Of a stretch of 64,000 nucleotides of DNA, positions 41,560-52,200 are shown piece after piece (position 1 is the stretch's first letter; every line of letters begins with the position of its first letter). A program made the position numbers and the translations under genes. Source of the stretch: Enoplolaimus lenunculus (Eukaryota > Nematoda > Enoplea > Enoplida > Thoracostomopsidae); NCBI GenBank assembly GCA_030248215.1, contig JASANG010000258.1, positions 5,001 to 69,000 on the forward strand, read 5' to 3'. The notes below the pieces were generated by a model. The model ran no database searches and was not told the DNA's origin. It saw nothing but the letters and a program-made list of their open reading frames with translations.

Positions 41560-41968
41560 CAGGCCCGTAGCCAGCCAACCTTGCTGGGGGCTGCTAAAAA
41601 ATTTTTAGGAGGGTCATTTAACCCCTTTTCACATTGAGTTGCCTATAGGCAACTCAGCGCAGACCACACCGTGTTTAACGATTGCAACACGTATACATAG
41701 TACTAAATCACCACAAGACGTGAGAGCCCCCCTCGGGCTCGAACGTCAAGCTCCTACAGCTGAGTGGTGATGGTATACGCCTCCCACTCCAGTCACTGGA
41801 GTTCGAATCCTAGCATAAAAGTAGGTCTCAGGGAAAATAGAAAATATTCATGTGAGAAAGGGTTAAAGGTTTCAGTGACTTACAAGCAAGGTTGAAAATC
41901 TTCAAGGGGACCAAAACTTTCCCAGAGGGGGGGCTGAGCCCCCCTGACCCCCCTCTGCTGCGGGCTCG
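41560..41968 (+). mobile_element. Family G hAT-like MITE, perfect TSD, interrupted
   Basis: GGTTCAGG on both sides (41552-41559 and 41969-41976). CAGGCCCGTAGCCAGCCAAC to CTGCTGCGGGCTCG. A TTAA-flanked family N element is inserted at 41622-41862. Confidence 0.87.
41622..41862 (+). mobile_element. Family N MITE, intact TTAA TSD, Pol III-like boxes
   Basis: TTAA at 41618-41621 and 41863-41866. CCCCTTTTCACATTGAG to TTCATGTGAGAAAGGG. A box CAGCTGAGTGG at 41757-41767 and B box AGTTCGAATCC at 41800-41810, 10 of 11 consensus positions each, about 32 bp between. A GTTGCCTATAGGCAAC palindrome sits near the left end. T-stem pairing is weak, so a functional tRNA is unlikely; a Pol III start remains possible. 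Confidence 0.85.
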
Positions 41969-42041
41969 GGTTCAGGTTAAAGATTAAGGCATCCAACATA
42001 TTACTTTACGAAGTATTGATGAGCGTAACCTGAGTTATATC

Positions 42042-42470
42042 CAGTAGTGACCCGAATAAGAGAGGGAAGGTAATAAGAGGGGAGTCCCCATTTTGAGTCC
42101 AAATCAATAGGAGTTTGTATCCTTAAGAGCTCGTAAGCGGATAGAGTCCGTAAACCCTAATTAGAGTCCATAAATGTCCAATATCTCTAATTGTAGTCGC
42201 ATAAATGACTCCAGGACCAAGTAAAGTTGAGTTCGAAACTTTAAAGCGTACTTAAGCTTTGAAAGTCCATTACTAAGTATAACACTGAATTATCGCTAAA
42301 ACCTATTGACACAAGACAAATATGTTTAATTCAACGGATAGTTGCAATACCGAATATATATCACAAACGAAGGGTGTGTTAAAATAAACAACAGTCCGCA
42401 ACCGAATAACAGGGGGTCCCTCTGGAGAGGCCAAATAAATATCAGCCCCCTCTTATTCGGGTCACTACAC
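42042..42470 (-). mobile_element. MITE family C copy
   Basis: Inverted relative to 26413. CAGTAGTGACCCGAATAAGA to CTTATTCGGGTCACTACAC, with AGAGTCCGTAAACCC units on the left half. The 79-codon frame is a shadow. Confidence 0.87.
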
Positions 42471-43431
42471 TGCAGAGTTTCCAATTTATTCAGCGTCCAG
42501 CTCACAATGCGCTTCTTGCGTAAGCTAAATAGATTTTTCAGAACTATTTTAAAAATACTACTAAATTTACGCCGTTTCTAGCAAAATTCGCGAAAAAAAT
42601 AGCTGAAATTTAGTTAACGTTTACCATCATATCTGTCTAACCGTATTAAGAAATGCATTAATAGACAAGCAAATAAATTAAGATTTTTACACTGAAAACT
42701 CTAAAACTAATGAAATATTTATTAAGTTAATATTTAGGCTCAGCATAGCGTATAAACTTTAGTCTGTTATTGCTTAGCAATAAATAGCAGTATTTATTTC
42801 GACAATATGACAATAACGAAATGGTTTTGTCAGTTTTCTCGTGTACTGGCGAACATAATAGTCGCTATTTCTTTAGTAAACTCGAAATAACCTTTATTTT
42901 CGCTACTCAAATAACAATAACTGACCCATAAACAACGATATGCAAGCAAAAGCGGTTGAAATGCTGAAACATAATATATTTGTCAAGCCAAAATATTAAT
43001 TATACCCGTAACTTATTAAATCGGCGTGAATAATGACGAAAATACGTATCGTAGGGTGTTCCAGCTTTAAAATGATTTAAAAACAATTTGATTTTTTTCT
43101 TCCTTCACAGGTGGTATTCAATCGTTAATAATTTGTCATTTCTATTTTAAGATAAAATATTTGAGTTGTTTTATATTCGTCAGTTTTCAATAATTTAAGT
43201 AATTTGGACACGTCATTGTATCTCTGGCTTTGTCATTTTTTCCTCAAAAATTGAAGTCTTCATTTTCAAACTCAAAGAATTATAAATTGAACGGAAAAAA
43301 CACTGAAATCCAACGGGAAATCACAAAATTGAGATTTGGAAATATTTTGTTTTCTTTGAAACTCGGACTTTAAGATTTAACTTTCTAATTTTAAAGTATT
43401 CCTTATTGAGTTCAAATTTGTCATTTCAACT
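42471..43431. other. AT-rich spacer
   Basis: No recognised genes. ACGAAAATACGTATCGTAGG..TTCCAGC at 43033-43065 is one of three related short motifs. Confidence 0.45.
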
Positions 43432-43594
43432 CAGATCCGTAGTCAGCTCACCTTGCTTGGGGGTCTAAAAATCACTCAGGAGGGGCATACAAAGATTTTT
43501 GTTGACCTACAAGCAAAGTTGACAATTTTTTTGGAGGCGAAAACTTTTCCAGGGTGGCTGACGCCCCCGGCACCCCTCCTTGGCTACGGGCTCG
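43432..43594 (+). mobile_element. Family G hAT-like MITE, perfect TSD
   Basis: TTTCAACT on both sides (43424-43431 and 43595-43602). CAGATCCGTAGTCAGCTCAC to CCTTGGCTACGGGCTCG. Uninterrupted reference copy, 163 bp. Confidence 0.92.
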
Positions 43595-43702
43595 TTTCAA
43601 CTATGTTTTTGTGGTTGTATTAAAAATTTATTAGCTGTAGTTGCAACTTATATGAGCTTAAAATAGCTTCTAAGACGTGGGCTCCGTATTCTCAAATGGC
43701 TA

Positions 43703-44217
43703 CTGTAGTGACCCGAATAAGAAGGGGTAATAAAAAAGGAGGTCCTCATTTTGAGTCCCAAACAATAGGATTCCGTATTCCTGATAAGAGTCCGTAAGCG
43801 GATAGAGTACCGAAACCGTAATTAGAGTCCATATTATCCATTAATCCTAATTGTAGTGCATATTAATGATTCCAGTACCAAATACAGTTGAGTTCAAATT
43901 TTTAAAACATTCGTAAGTTGTGAAAGTATATTCCTAAGTATAACCTTGCATAGTTGCTTAAGTTATTAACACAAGACAAATAAACGTTTAATCCAACGGA
44001 TAGTCGCCATACCAAATATATATCAGTACCGAAGGGCGGGTTAAAAATAAGATTAGTCTAAACCTTAAGCTTACTCTATTCTAGTGTCACAGAAAAACTC
44101 TCCTCCCGTGATCTTTACATGAGCCAAAATAAATAACAGTCCGTAACGGAATATTAACAGGGGTACCCTCTCGAGAGGCCAAATAAATATCAGACCATCT
44201 CTTATTCGGGTCACTAC
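43703..44217 (-). mobile_element. MITE family C copy, interrupted by TEL-A scrap
   Basis: CTGTAGTGACCCGAATAAGA (TA before) to TTATTCGGGTCACTAC. Contains a truncated TEL-A at 44049-44126. Confidence 0.85.
44049..44126 (-). mobile_element. Truncated TEL-A nested in family C
   Basis: GATTAGTCTAAACCTTAAGC to GATCTTTACATGAGCC. The array half is missing. A-rich flanks (AAAAATAA / AAAATAAA) could be the duplication. Confidence 0.7.
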
Positions 44218-44384
44218 TTTATTCCGCTTATCAACGGCTAGCTTTCAAACAGACCCGGAACACGCGTTCCCATATGACTATAGCAACTATTACCAGCTAT
44301 AGATGAGTTTTACAGCAAAGCAACAACTTAATTTGTTTGAAATTTTATAAATTTTAACTCAAGTGTTAAGAAGTTAGACCTTTC

Positions 44385-44533
44385 GGCTCATGTAAAGATC
44401 AGGGACGAACAGTTTATCTGTGGGACTAGAATAGCGTAAGCTTTAGATTTAGATTAATTTGTTTTGCTTGGCTTAGGCATAGGCTTAGAAATATGTTTAT
44501 AATACTGTTTCGTCCCTGTTCTTTACACTGGCC
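44385..44533 (+). mobile_element. TEL-A MITE, perfect 8-bp TSD
   Basis: GACCTTTC at 44377-44384 and 44534-44541. GGCTCATGTAAAGATCAGGG to CTGTTCTTTACACTGGCC. The core is only GGCTTAGGCATAGGC, so the array is dispensable for recognition as a unit. Confidence 0.93.
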
Positions 44534-44797
44534 GACCTTTCAACAAGATGATGATATCACGTGACATGTGATAAATAAGACCGAGTCTGTTTCGGTAGCA
44601 CCAGCGAAACTTGGAGGGGTGCGGACCACTATGCTCCCCGTGGGGACGCCATTTTGAAGCAGACCTCCAAACAAAAATTGCTACCAGAAGAAAGCTGTAA
44701 GATAAATAGGGGGTAAGAAACGTGTTTTAGAGTTCTTTTAATAGTTTTGCGTCATGGAAACTTGAACTGCCCACAGCTTAGAATTGAGTTGTTATTG

Positions 44798-45421
44798 TCT
44801 GGGTTTCCGAAACCTTGCTTCAGTACGGCTTAGTACTTACTGTAGTGACCCGAATAATGGGGGGAACTCATATTTATTCAGCCACTCCAGAGGGTACCTC
44901 TCCCTGTTATTCGGTTACGTACTGTATTATTTATTTTTAACCCGCCTTCTACTGCCCTTTGTTGTTCAATATATATCCGGTATGCAACTATTCGTTGAAT
45001 TAACGTTTATTTGTCTTGAATCAAAAGCTTGAGCGATAATGCTAGGTTATACGTAGGGATCGCTTTTAAAACTGAGTATGTATTATATAAATTTCAAACT
45101 GAAATTTATTTGGCCCTGGAGTCATTTATGCACTACAATTAGGGATAATTGACATTTACGGACTATAAGTAGGGTTTAGGGACTCTATTCGCTTACGGAT
45201 TCTTTTTTGGAATATGGACTCATATTGATTGGGACTCAAAATGGGGACACCCTCTTATTCGGGTCACTACATAACTACGGGCTATGTACTTGCTTAACTA
45301 TATCGTCGTTTTCATCTTCGGTTGTGCACGAAAATTTAAGTTATTTACTTAATACGGCGACTTAAGTAATTACTTAAGTATAACTTAAGTAAAATACTTA
45401 ACTAAGATTTGAGAAACTCAG
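44798..45421. mobile_element. MITE family M, interrupted by family C
   Basis: CTGGGTTTCCGAAACCTTGC to AAGATTTGAGAAACTCAGCC. ACTTAAGTAATTACTTAAGT arm at 45359. Family C sits at 44840-45271. The frame from 44784 is a shadow. Confidence 0.7.
44840..45271 (+). mobile_element. MITE family C nested in family M
   Basis: CTGTAGTGACCCGAATAATG to CTTATTCGGGTCACTACA; TA at 44838-44839. Confidence 0.87.
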
Positions 45422-45654
45422 CCATTGTCAGATTTCTTTTTTAGTGGTAAAAAGGTTATTTTTAAGTAAGTTACTACTATTCATTATTTATAATTATAAA
45501 AATAAGATAATCTTTTATTAATAAAAAAGCCATAATGATGAATTTGAACGGAACCGATTCGTTTGGCTTTTACCAGCTGTCAATGCGGAAACATGCGTGC
45601 CGGTAAGTCAAAGCTGGCTAAAATGTGTGTGAAAAACCGCATACCATTTGTCTG

Positions 45655-45722
45655 TATGCCTGTAATAGAGTAAGCTTAAGCTTTAGATTAATTTTTTGTT
45701 TAAGCACAGGTTTAGTCGTTGA
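45655..45722 (+). mobile_element. TEL-A left-shoulder fragment
   Basis: TGTAATAGAGTAAGCTTAAG then TTTAGATTAATTTTTTG. Ends and array are gone. Confidence 0.6.
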
Positions 45723-45863
45723 CCTATGTTGGGAACCTCAGCGCAGATGCAATCCAGGATTTAGCAAAAATTGCAAAATGGTGAATCTGGAAAGTAAACC
45801 CGTTTGAAAATGAATCGTGCTTTGCGCACAGCGTGAAATTTTTTGATATTTTCCGCTAAAGTA

Positions 45864-46071
45864 CACGGCAAAAAATGGTGAGTCAAATTGACTTTGTCCG
45901 AAATAAGTTCTACAGACTACACAAACTGAGTCAAATTCGAATCAGCCAGAGTCAAACGTGCCACTCAGCGAGTCGAATTTGACCCCTGGCGGAGTCGACT
46001 TTGACTCAGTTTGTGTAGTCTCGTAGAGCCCAATTCGGATAGAGTCAAATTGACTCACCAGTTTTGCAGTG
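45864..46071. mobile_element. Foldback MITE family E, TA TSD
   Basis: CACGGCAAAAAATGGTGAGTC to GACTCACCAGTTTTGCAGTG, TA on both sides (45862-45863 and 46072-46073). Confidence 0.87.
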
Positions 46072-46319
46072 TAGCTAAACAGTACATATTTTAGGTAAAC
46101 ACTGATACAGTCCTTATATGCTCCAAGTCCAACCAGAAGCGACAGTACAAGTCACACATCTGTCCCAAACTCTTTTTATTACCGTTTTTGAATATTTTAT
46201 TTCGGGATGTTAGCGAGTAAGCGAGAAAATTTGTTTACATTTAAGAATCTCATTATAATTTTAAAATCCGTGAAGGTATCTGAAACCATTAAAAGGCTAA
46301 CAAAACGGTAGAATAATGA

Positions 46320-46457
46320 CAAAAACTCTCAACCTAACCGAACCAATGGCCAGACGCATTTCAATACTTCTTCGGTTTTCGGTTCAACTGGTTAGGGATA
46401 GGGCTCCTATAGGAATCGGTCCCCCAACGGGGGTATGGGGGTGGCAGCATCGGCCCT
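46320..46457. mobile_element. Family O right part
   Basis: GGCCAGACGCATTTCAATAC, CAACTGGTTAGGG and GGTGGCAGCATCGGCCCTG follow 24910-25023. Left end not found. A 133-codon reverse frame spanning 46384-46785 has no recognised domain and crosses O and TEL-B debris. Confidence 0.55.
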
Positions 46458-46464
46458 GTATACG

Positions 46465-46560
46465 CTTATTTTTACGCTGAGGGGTAATACGTTTTGGCTC
46501 AGGTTTGAGAGTATGCTGATATATACTACTGTTACGCCCATCAAAGTAACATGTGACATG
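46465..46560 (+). mobile_element. TEL-B remnant
   Basis: GAGAGTATGCTGATATATAC TACTGTTACGCCC and ATCAAAGTAACATG mark a decayed right half. Confidence 0.5.
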
Positions 46561-46971
46561 GGTTGTGTGCAATATATTGAAACATTTTGTGCGTTGACAC
46601 GTTTTATTGCATTGAGATTGCAATTTGAGTACAGCGCACAAATGTTTTACTCTGGAATGGGTACGGGCCTGAAGCATCTGAACAGGGTTTCGACGAGCTA
46701 AGACAGTGTTTAACCCCTTTTTTGGATCAATTTTTAGTTTATTTCCATGAAAATTCAGAAGAATTAGGTATAGTATAGTCAACATGGTTGCAATACTTGC
46801 AACCGGCGCTAACCTATTTACCGCAAACGTGTCCCCACATAATTAAAAATCTTGTTCCTATATAAAGTCTACAAAAAATTATACAAAATTTAGTATTAAT
46901 TTGCATATATATAAAATCAGCTGGAACAGTGCCCAAAATACGCATGTGGAGCGTTCTATCTTTAATTATAC

Positions 46972-47283
46972 CAAGAGTGGATGATGCATACTTTAACAAG
47001 AGTATGCAACTGGGTATATTTTGTGTAGAAAAGAATATACCCGCCACGCGTTGCGTTTTTGCCCTACCCCCCTTTATTTAGAGGAGGGTACAACTTGTGC
47101 GAACAATTACACTTTATGTATCCGGCAACAAAAATGATCCGCTTATAGTTTAATTTAAGCTTTTGATGTGACAACGACCCCCCTCTGAACAACGTGGGGT
47201 CGGCCAAAAACGCTACGCCCGGTGGTGCATTTTGTACCATGCGGAACCTCAAGAGTTGTATACTCTTGTATCATACACTCTTG
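46972..47283 (+). mobile_element. MITE family D, 7-bp TSD ATTATAC
   Basis: ATTATAC at 46965-46971 and 47284-47290. CAAGAGTGGATGATGCATAC to GTATCATACACTCTTG. Interior has ACGCGTTGCGTTTTTGCCCT facing GTCGGCCAAAAACGCTACGC, so the element folds back. The 62-65 codon reverse frames are shadows. Confidence 0.9.
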
Positions 47284-47610
47284 ATTATACTGATTAGGTA
47301 CATTTATTTTTGTATGCCAATGTAAATTTGATAATAGACAAATTATCATCACACTGCTTTAACTTAAGCCTAAACCTAATTGTAAGCCTAAATCCTAAGT
47401 ATATATATTTTATTTTTGCACTTCACTGTGAGACGCGTTCTGTATAGGGTGATGCATTTAAAAAATATTTCTTGTCCAGTACAAAATCAAAACGTGTTGC
47501 TTTTTTGGCCAATCTAAAATTTTCAAACATTGCTATTTTTGCTAGCTATGTACGCCGTTTAAAAACTGTAATAATTTCAAAACACAAAATAGTATTGTTT
47601 GCAAAACCTT
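47284..47610. other. Spacer with TEL debris
   Basis: AAGCCTAAACCTAATTGTAAGCC at 47366-47388 is a stray CCTAAG scrap. Nothing else. Confidence 0.45.
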
Positions 47611-47863
47611 CACTGTAAATTTCAGTGAGTTGATTTGAACTCAGAATGAGAGTTGGATCAACTCAGAATTCTGAACTCTGAATTAGGTCTTTCAGAACTC
47701 AAAATTCTGAATTGATTTAACTCATTCTGAGTTAATTAATTAACTCACCCGGAATTAAACGAGGTCAGAGTGAATTAATATTGACTGCAAATAAATTAGA
47801 AATGACCAAATATTACTAATTGTCTCTCTGAGTTGATTAATCAACTCACTGGTATTTACAGTG
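47611..47863. mobile_element. Foldback MITE family S
   Basis: CACTGTAAATTTCAGTGAGT to ACTCACTGGTATTTACAGTG. Interior is a chain of (G)AACTCAGA and AGTTAATTAACTC palindromes. Flanks TT/TT, not a clean TA. Confidence 0.8.
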
Positions 47864-48270
47864 TTAGATCAGCCGCTTCTACATCTCAACTACAATTAAC
47901 TCCATATGCGAGGTTGACGGTTTCGATCAATGCCTTTCTGATTACAGCCTTGGCACGCCCCAGTTAAGAATGATCAGTGAACTGTTACTAATTTGGTTCT
48001 GTCGCTCGTCAAACACCTAAACCCGTTGGGGGTTCTTTGCTTAGACGGCCAACATGCCAATTCTGGCCTATCTGGTTTCCGGTACTTTAATAATACCATT
48101 TCTTCGTGGGGTTTTTTGTGGAAAAATACCGTTTGTATTAAAGTTGTTTTCTATGACCACATTCTCAAATGTGTATAGCACCAATTTTAACAAGTTGGTG
48201 ATGCGTTTGTAAATGTTAGCAGTGAGTTTCTAAATTTAGCAGTTTTATTGCAATTTAGTTATTTTATTTA

Positions 48271-48522
48271 CACTGTAAATTTCAGTGAGTTGATTTTAAC
48301 TCAGAATGAGTTGAATCACTCAGTCTGAGTTAGGACTTTCAGAACTCAGAAATTTGAGTTGATTCAATTCATTATGAGTTAATTAATCAACTCACCCAGC
48401 GCAAACTCAACTCAGAGTGAGAATCAAATCAACTCAGAGTAAGTTAATGTATGCTGATATTAATTCAGAAATAACCAACTCGCTAGCTGAATTGATTAAT
48501 CAACGCATTGGAATTTACAGTG
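48271..48522. mobile_element. Foldback MITE family S, TA TSD
   Basis: CACTGTAAATTTCAGTGAGT to GGAATTTACAGTG, TA on both sides (48269-48270 and 48523-48524). Confidence 0.9.
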
Positions 48523-48546
48523 TAGGAGCAGATTTTGAGTTTCATA

Positions 48547-48800
48547 CACTGTAAATCCAAGTGAGTTGGTTTTAACTCATAATGAGTTGAATCACTCACT
48601 CTGAGTTAGGACTTTCAGAACTCAGAATTGTGAGTTAATAATGCTCACTCTGAGTTAATTATTCAACTCAACAGGAATCAACAGAACTCAGAGTGGAAAG
48701 CAACTCAACTCAGAGTATAAGTTAATGTTTACTGTTATTAACCCAGAAATAACTAACTGTTTAGCTGAGTTGATTCTTCAATTCATTGGAATTAACAGTG
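48547..48800. mobile_element. Foldback MITE family S, TA TSD
   Basis: CACTGTAAATCCAAGTGAGT to GGAATTAACAGTG, TA on both sides (48545-48546 and 48801-48802). Lies only 22 bp from the previous copy. Confidence 0.9.
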
Positions 48801-49123
48801 TAGATGGTGTGTTTCGTTTGTCAAAAGGTTTGTTAATATTTGACTATACTTGCTATTTAAAGTTGAGAATATGAATCTTTAGTTCAAAATTTTGCTGTGT
48901 CGTAGTTTACATAAACCAAATTTATACATTTTTTATAAGCAAATGTGATGAATTTTTATTCTTTGTTAATTTTTTGAGTTTATCATATAGAATCTATGAA
49001 ACACTTGCCTTCCTATAATCAGCTTTCTTATAAATATTCCAGCATTTTAACGTAAATATTTCAACCTTTTTCTGTTGGCTATGATTAGCACCTCTTGAAA
49101 AGAGTTCTATGGTAAGAAAAATT

Positions 49124-49313
49124 GGGCCCATGTAAAAATCAGGGACGGAACGTTTTTCTGTATTACTACAATAGAGTAAGCTTAAGCTTTAGACTAATTT
49201 TTTGCTTGGCTTAGGCTTAGGAATATCCTCATTCTGACGCTTAGGTTTAGGCTTAGGCTTAGGGTTAAGAATATGCTTATAATACTGTTCCGTCCCTGTT
49301 CTTTACATTGGCT
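49124..49313 (+). mobile_element. TEL-A MITE, perfect 8-bp TSD
   Basis: GAAAAATT at 49116-49123 and 49314-49321. GGGCCCATGTAAAAATCAGG to CTGTTCTTTACATTGGCT. Confidence 0.93.
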
Positions 49314-49404
49314 GAAAAATTAAAGACGCCATAAATGTTTTCGCTCAGCAGGGGGAACTACCTGTCTCTTTTGGCGCCGTCCAGTAAGGTCATACCTTAA
49401 GGTT

Positions 49405-49734
49405 GGCACATGTTACTTTTAGGGCCGTCCCGGTTTCTGGTGGGTTTGTAAAAGAGAAGGCTTAGATTCCAGCCTACATTTTTTGCATAGGCTTAGGCTT
49501 AAGCTTAAGCTTAGACTTAGGCTTAGGCTTAGGCTTAGGCTTAGGCTTAGACTTAGGCTTAGGCTTAGGCTTAGACTTAGACTTAGACATAGGCTTAGGC
49601 TTAGGCATAGGCTTAGACTTAAGCTTAGGCTTAGGCTTAGACTTAGGCTTAGGCTTAGGCTTAGGCTTACGTTTAGGCTTAGGCTTACGCTCAGGAATAT
49701 GCTTCATCTACTATTTCTGCTATAAACATTCGCC
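49405..49734 (+). mobile_element. TEL-B MITE with the longest in-element array
   Basis: GGCACATGTTACTTTTAGGG to CATTCGCC; flanks TTAAGGTT and GGAAGGTT (6 of 8). About 33 hexamers (49486-49692) mixing TTAGGC, TTAGAC and TTAAGC. Frames of 77 and 80 codons (KPKPKP and LRLRLR) are the hexamer translated. Confidence 0.88.
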
Positions 49735-50060
49735 GGAAGGTTTATAACACTATTTTATATATAATTTTATTACTATGAAAAACGAATCATATCAGTTTAA
49801 TTTGACCATTGCAAAGCAGACATTGTTGCTACAGCAACATTAAAGCTATTTTATTTGTTGTTATCTTAAATTTGCAGTTAGGAAATATTAAAACTTTAAA
49901 TAAGCAGTTTATAAGCTTGAGTTTATGTGGTGAAACGTGTTGCCAAGATGAACCAACGTTTCCAGGGATCTATTTCATGAAGGTATAATGTCATATAAAA
50001 GGCGTGCTTCAAGAGCGATAAAAATATTTTGACGTCTAAAATCGCAGTAGCTTATTTTAA
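49735..50060. other. AT-rich spacer
   Basis: No recognised element or frame. Confidence 0.4.
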
Positions 50061-50288
50061 AGATAAATTGCAGTGAGTTAATTTTAAGTCAGAATATGTT
50101 TAAATCGGCTGAGAAGTCTGAGTTCTGAATTTAGAATTCAGGATTTTGAACTGGTTGAACTCATTCTGAGTTATCACTCTTGGAATTAAACCAGCTCAGA
50201 GTGAGTTAATATTTACTGTTTCAGGAATAACCAGAAATAACTAATTCTCTTTCTGAGTTGATTAATTAACTGATTGGAGGTTACAGTA
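50061..50288. mobile_element. Foldback MITE family S, eroded left end
   Basis: AGATAAATTGCAGTGAGTTA to ACTGATTGGAGGTTACAGT, with GAACTCATTCTGAGTTA inside. Confidence 0.75.
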
Positions 50289-50595
50289 TGTGCAAAATGT
50301 TTTTCTTGTCTGTCTAGAAACAGTCAATCGGAATAAATTCTGTCTATTGTTGCTCTGCACACCGTATTGGCTCCAAGTTTGTTGCAGCTACAAAGTTCAG
50401 GTTTCGCGACTGGTTCGGAGTCAGTTAGCAGCTAAGATAGCTGGTTTAAAGACAACGTATTTCCTGTTCAGAAATTGGTTAAAAACTAAAAATGTTGCCT
50501 TTTAAAGCCTGTTTTAGTGTTATTCGTACAATTTTGCGTGATAAATTTTAGATTACACCACTAAATATTTTTTAAGCTGTAGTTTTTGGCCCTTG

Positions 50596-50846
50596 CACGA
50601 TAAATTCCAGTGAGTTAATTAATCAACTCAGGCGGAAAATTAGTTATTTCTGAGTTAATAACAGTAAACTTTATCTCACTCTGAGTTGATTTGATTCTCA
50701 CTGTGAGTTGGTTGACACTGGGTGAGTTGATTAATTGCATCAGAATGAATTGAATAAACTCAAAATTCTCAGTTCTGATAGTCCTAACTCAGCCTGAGTG
50801 ATTCAACTCATTGTGAGTTAAAATTAACTCACTGGAATTTACAGTG
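50596..50846. mobile_element. Foldback MITE family S copy
   Basis: CACGATAAATTCCAGTGAGT to ACTCACTGGAATTTACAGTG. Between this and the previous copy lies a 71-codon frame without recognisable product. Confidence 0.82.
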
Positions 50847-50877
50847 TGTACTCTTTCCCCTACATCTACGTTAGACA

Positions 50878-50990
50878 ACTTTAGCTTAGGTGAAACCTAA
50901 TCAAAGTTGTAGGTATACGCTTAGAAACAGGCAAGCATATTTGATAAAAGCCTATGCTTAAGCCAAAGCTTTAACCTTTAATGTGGAGAA
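50878..50990. mobile_element. Very decayed TEL remnant
   Basis: TTTAGCTTAGGTGAAACC, TACGCTTAGAAACAG and GCCTATGCTTAAGCC. Confidence 0.35.
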
Positions 50991-51067
50991 ATGTATAACA
51001 GTCTTAATTTTAGTTCGTGCTACTGCCCATTTTCCTACACACTCTCAATCAGTGGAAGAAACTATCG

Positions 51068-51165
51068 CGTAGTCAGCTCATTTTGCTATGTTGGCTAAAC
51101 GTATTTCAAGAGGAACATACAAGGGTTTTTGTTGATTTACAAGCAACAGCAAGGTTTAAAATAAA
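51068..51165 (+). mobile_element. Family G fragment
   Basis: GTAGTCAGCTCATTTTGCTA, GGAACATACAAGGGTTTTTG and GATTTACAAGCAACAG match the left two thirds of 43432-43594. It is cut off next to the AAAATCACAATTTTT array. Confidence 0.65.
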
Positions 51166-51195
51166 GTGTTTTGCCAGTTGGGTTTGACAAAATTA

Positions 51196-51533
51196 TTTCA
51201 AAATCACAATTTTTTAAAATCACAATTTTTTCAAAATCACAATTTTTCAAAATCACAATTTTTCAAAATCACAATTTTTTCAAAATCACAATTTTTCAAA
51301 ATCACAATTTTTTTCAAAATCACAATTTTTTCAAAATCAAAATTTTTCAAAATCACAATTTTTTCAAAATCACAATTTTTCAAAATCACAATTTTTTCAA
51401 AATCACAATTTTTCAAAATCACAATTTTTTCAAAATCACAATTTTTTCAAAATCAAAATTTTTCAAAATCACAATTTTTTCAAAATCACAATTTTTCAAA
51501 ATCACAATTTTTCAAAATCATAATTTTTTCAAA
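51196..51533 (+). repeat. 16/17-bp minisatellite CAAAATCACAATTTTT
   Basis: About 20 units, with 5 or 6 T (rarely 7) alternating. One C to A variant (AAAATCAAAATT) occurs twice. Two units of 16+17 bp are 11 codons, which keeps two frames open and produces the longest frame of the window (171 codons, KSQFFKITIF repeated). It is not a gene. Confidence 0.95.
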
Positions 51534-51699
51534 TCTCCTTTGCCTAAACCAGCTTTGCCTAATCTGTCAAAAGGGCTTTTATCTTAAGGTCCGTCACAAA
51601 ATATCGTCCCTCTGCGATGGTGTTTTTGGTCAAAACAACTGTAGAACTTGTCACAATTTGACTCTCAGGTTGACCTTTTGAGGTCAGGCCCTCTTTGGC

Positions 51700-51920
51700 A
51701 CAAAATTGTTTGTTTGATCGTTTGTTTGTGTTCGTTTGTTTTGTTTTATTTGTTTGTTTCTTGATTTTCTTTGTTTATTTCTTGTTTGTTGGTTTGTTTG
51801 TTTGTTTGTTAGTTTGTTTGTTTTTGTTTGTTTCTTATTCATATCATTATCCATTTGTCGATTTTTACTTATTTGGTTGCATATTATTTTTTTATGTTAT
51901 ATTTAATATATTTATTTATA
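51700..51920 (+). repeat. (GTTT)n-rich low-complexity tract
   Basis: Repeated TTTGTTTG with interruptions, then AT-rich. The 92-codon hydrophobic frame is a by-product of T-rich codons. Confidence 0.85.
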
Positions 51921-52200
51921 TATTTGTTTATCTTTTCTGGTCAAAATTGACGGGCATTTTTTGGTTATTTTAAGTCAAATCACAAGCATTTACTGATGCT
52001 GATTGACATATTGTTTTTGTTTCACGCAAGACAAAATACAAACAGGGTTAAATCGAAATCCTCACGTCAAAATAGTGTTTATATTATTTTCAAAACAAAA
52101 TAGTTTGATTTAGTGCCAGATTTGAAGCCAGCTAAATATGCTATAGATCAACCAAACGAGACGCCAAGCGTAATTTCAGCCCGAAACCTAATAGTACAAT

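Noticed and set aside
41742-41830. Functional tRNA gene in family N
   Set aside because: A and B boxes are good but T-stem pairing and acceptor stem are poor; embedded in a TTAA-flanked MITE.
46384-46785. 133-codon reverse frame
   Set aside because: Spans family O and TEL-B debris, no recognised domain, forward strand open too.
49474-49725. KPKPKP / LRLRLR proteins (also 33290, 5345, 4198)
   Set aside because: Hexamer TTAGGC read as two alternating codons. Low-complexity artefact.
50290-50505. 71-codon frame between two foldback elements
   Set aside because: No domain recognised and no splice or promoter evidence; not enough to call a gene.
51166-51681. 171-codon open frame, longest in the window
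   Set aside because: It translates the 16/17-bp AAAATCACAATTTTT array in two frames at once. Length is explained by 33 bp being 11 codons. No start context or domain.
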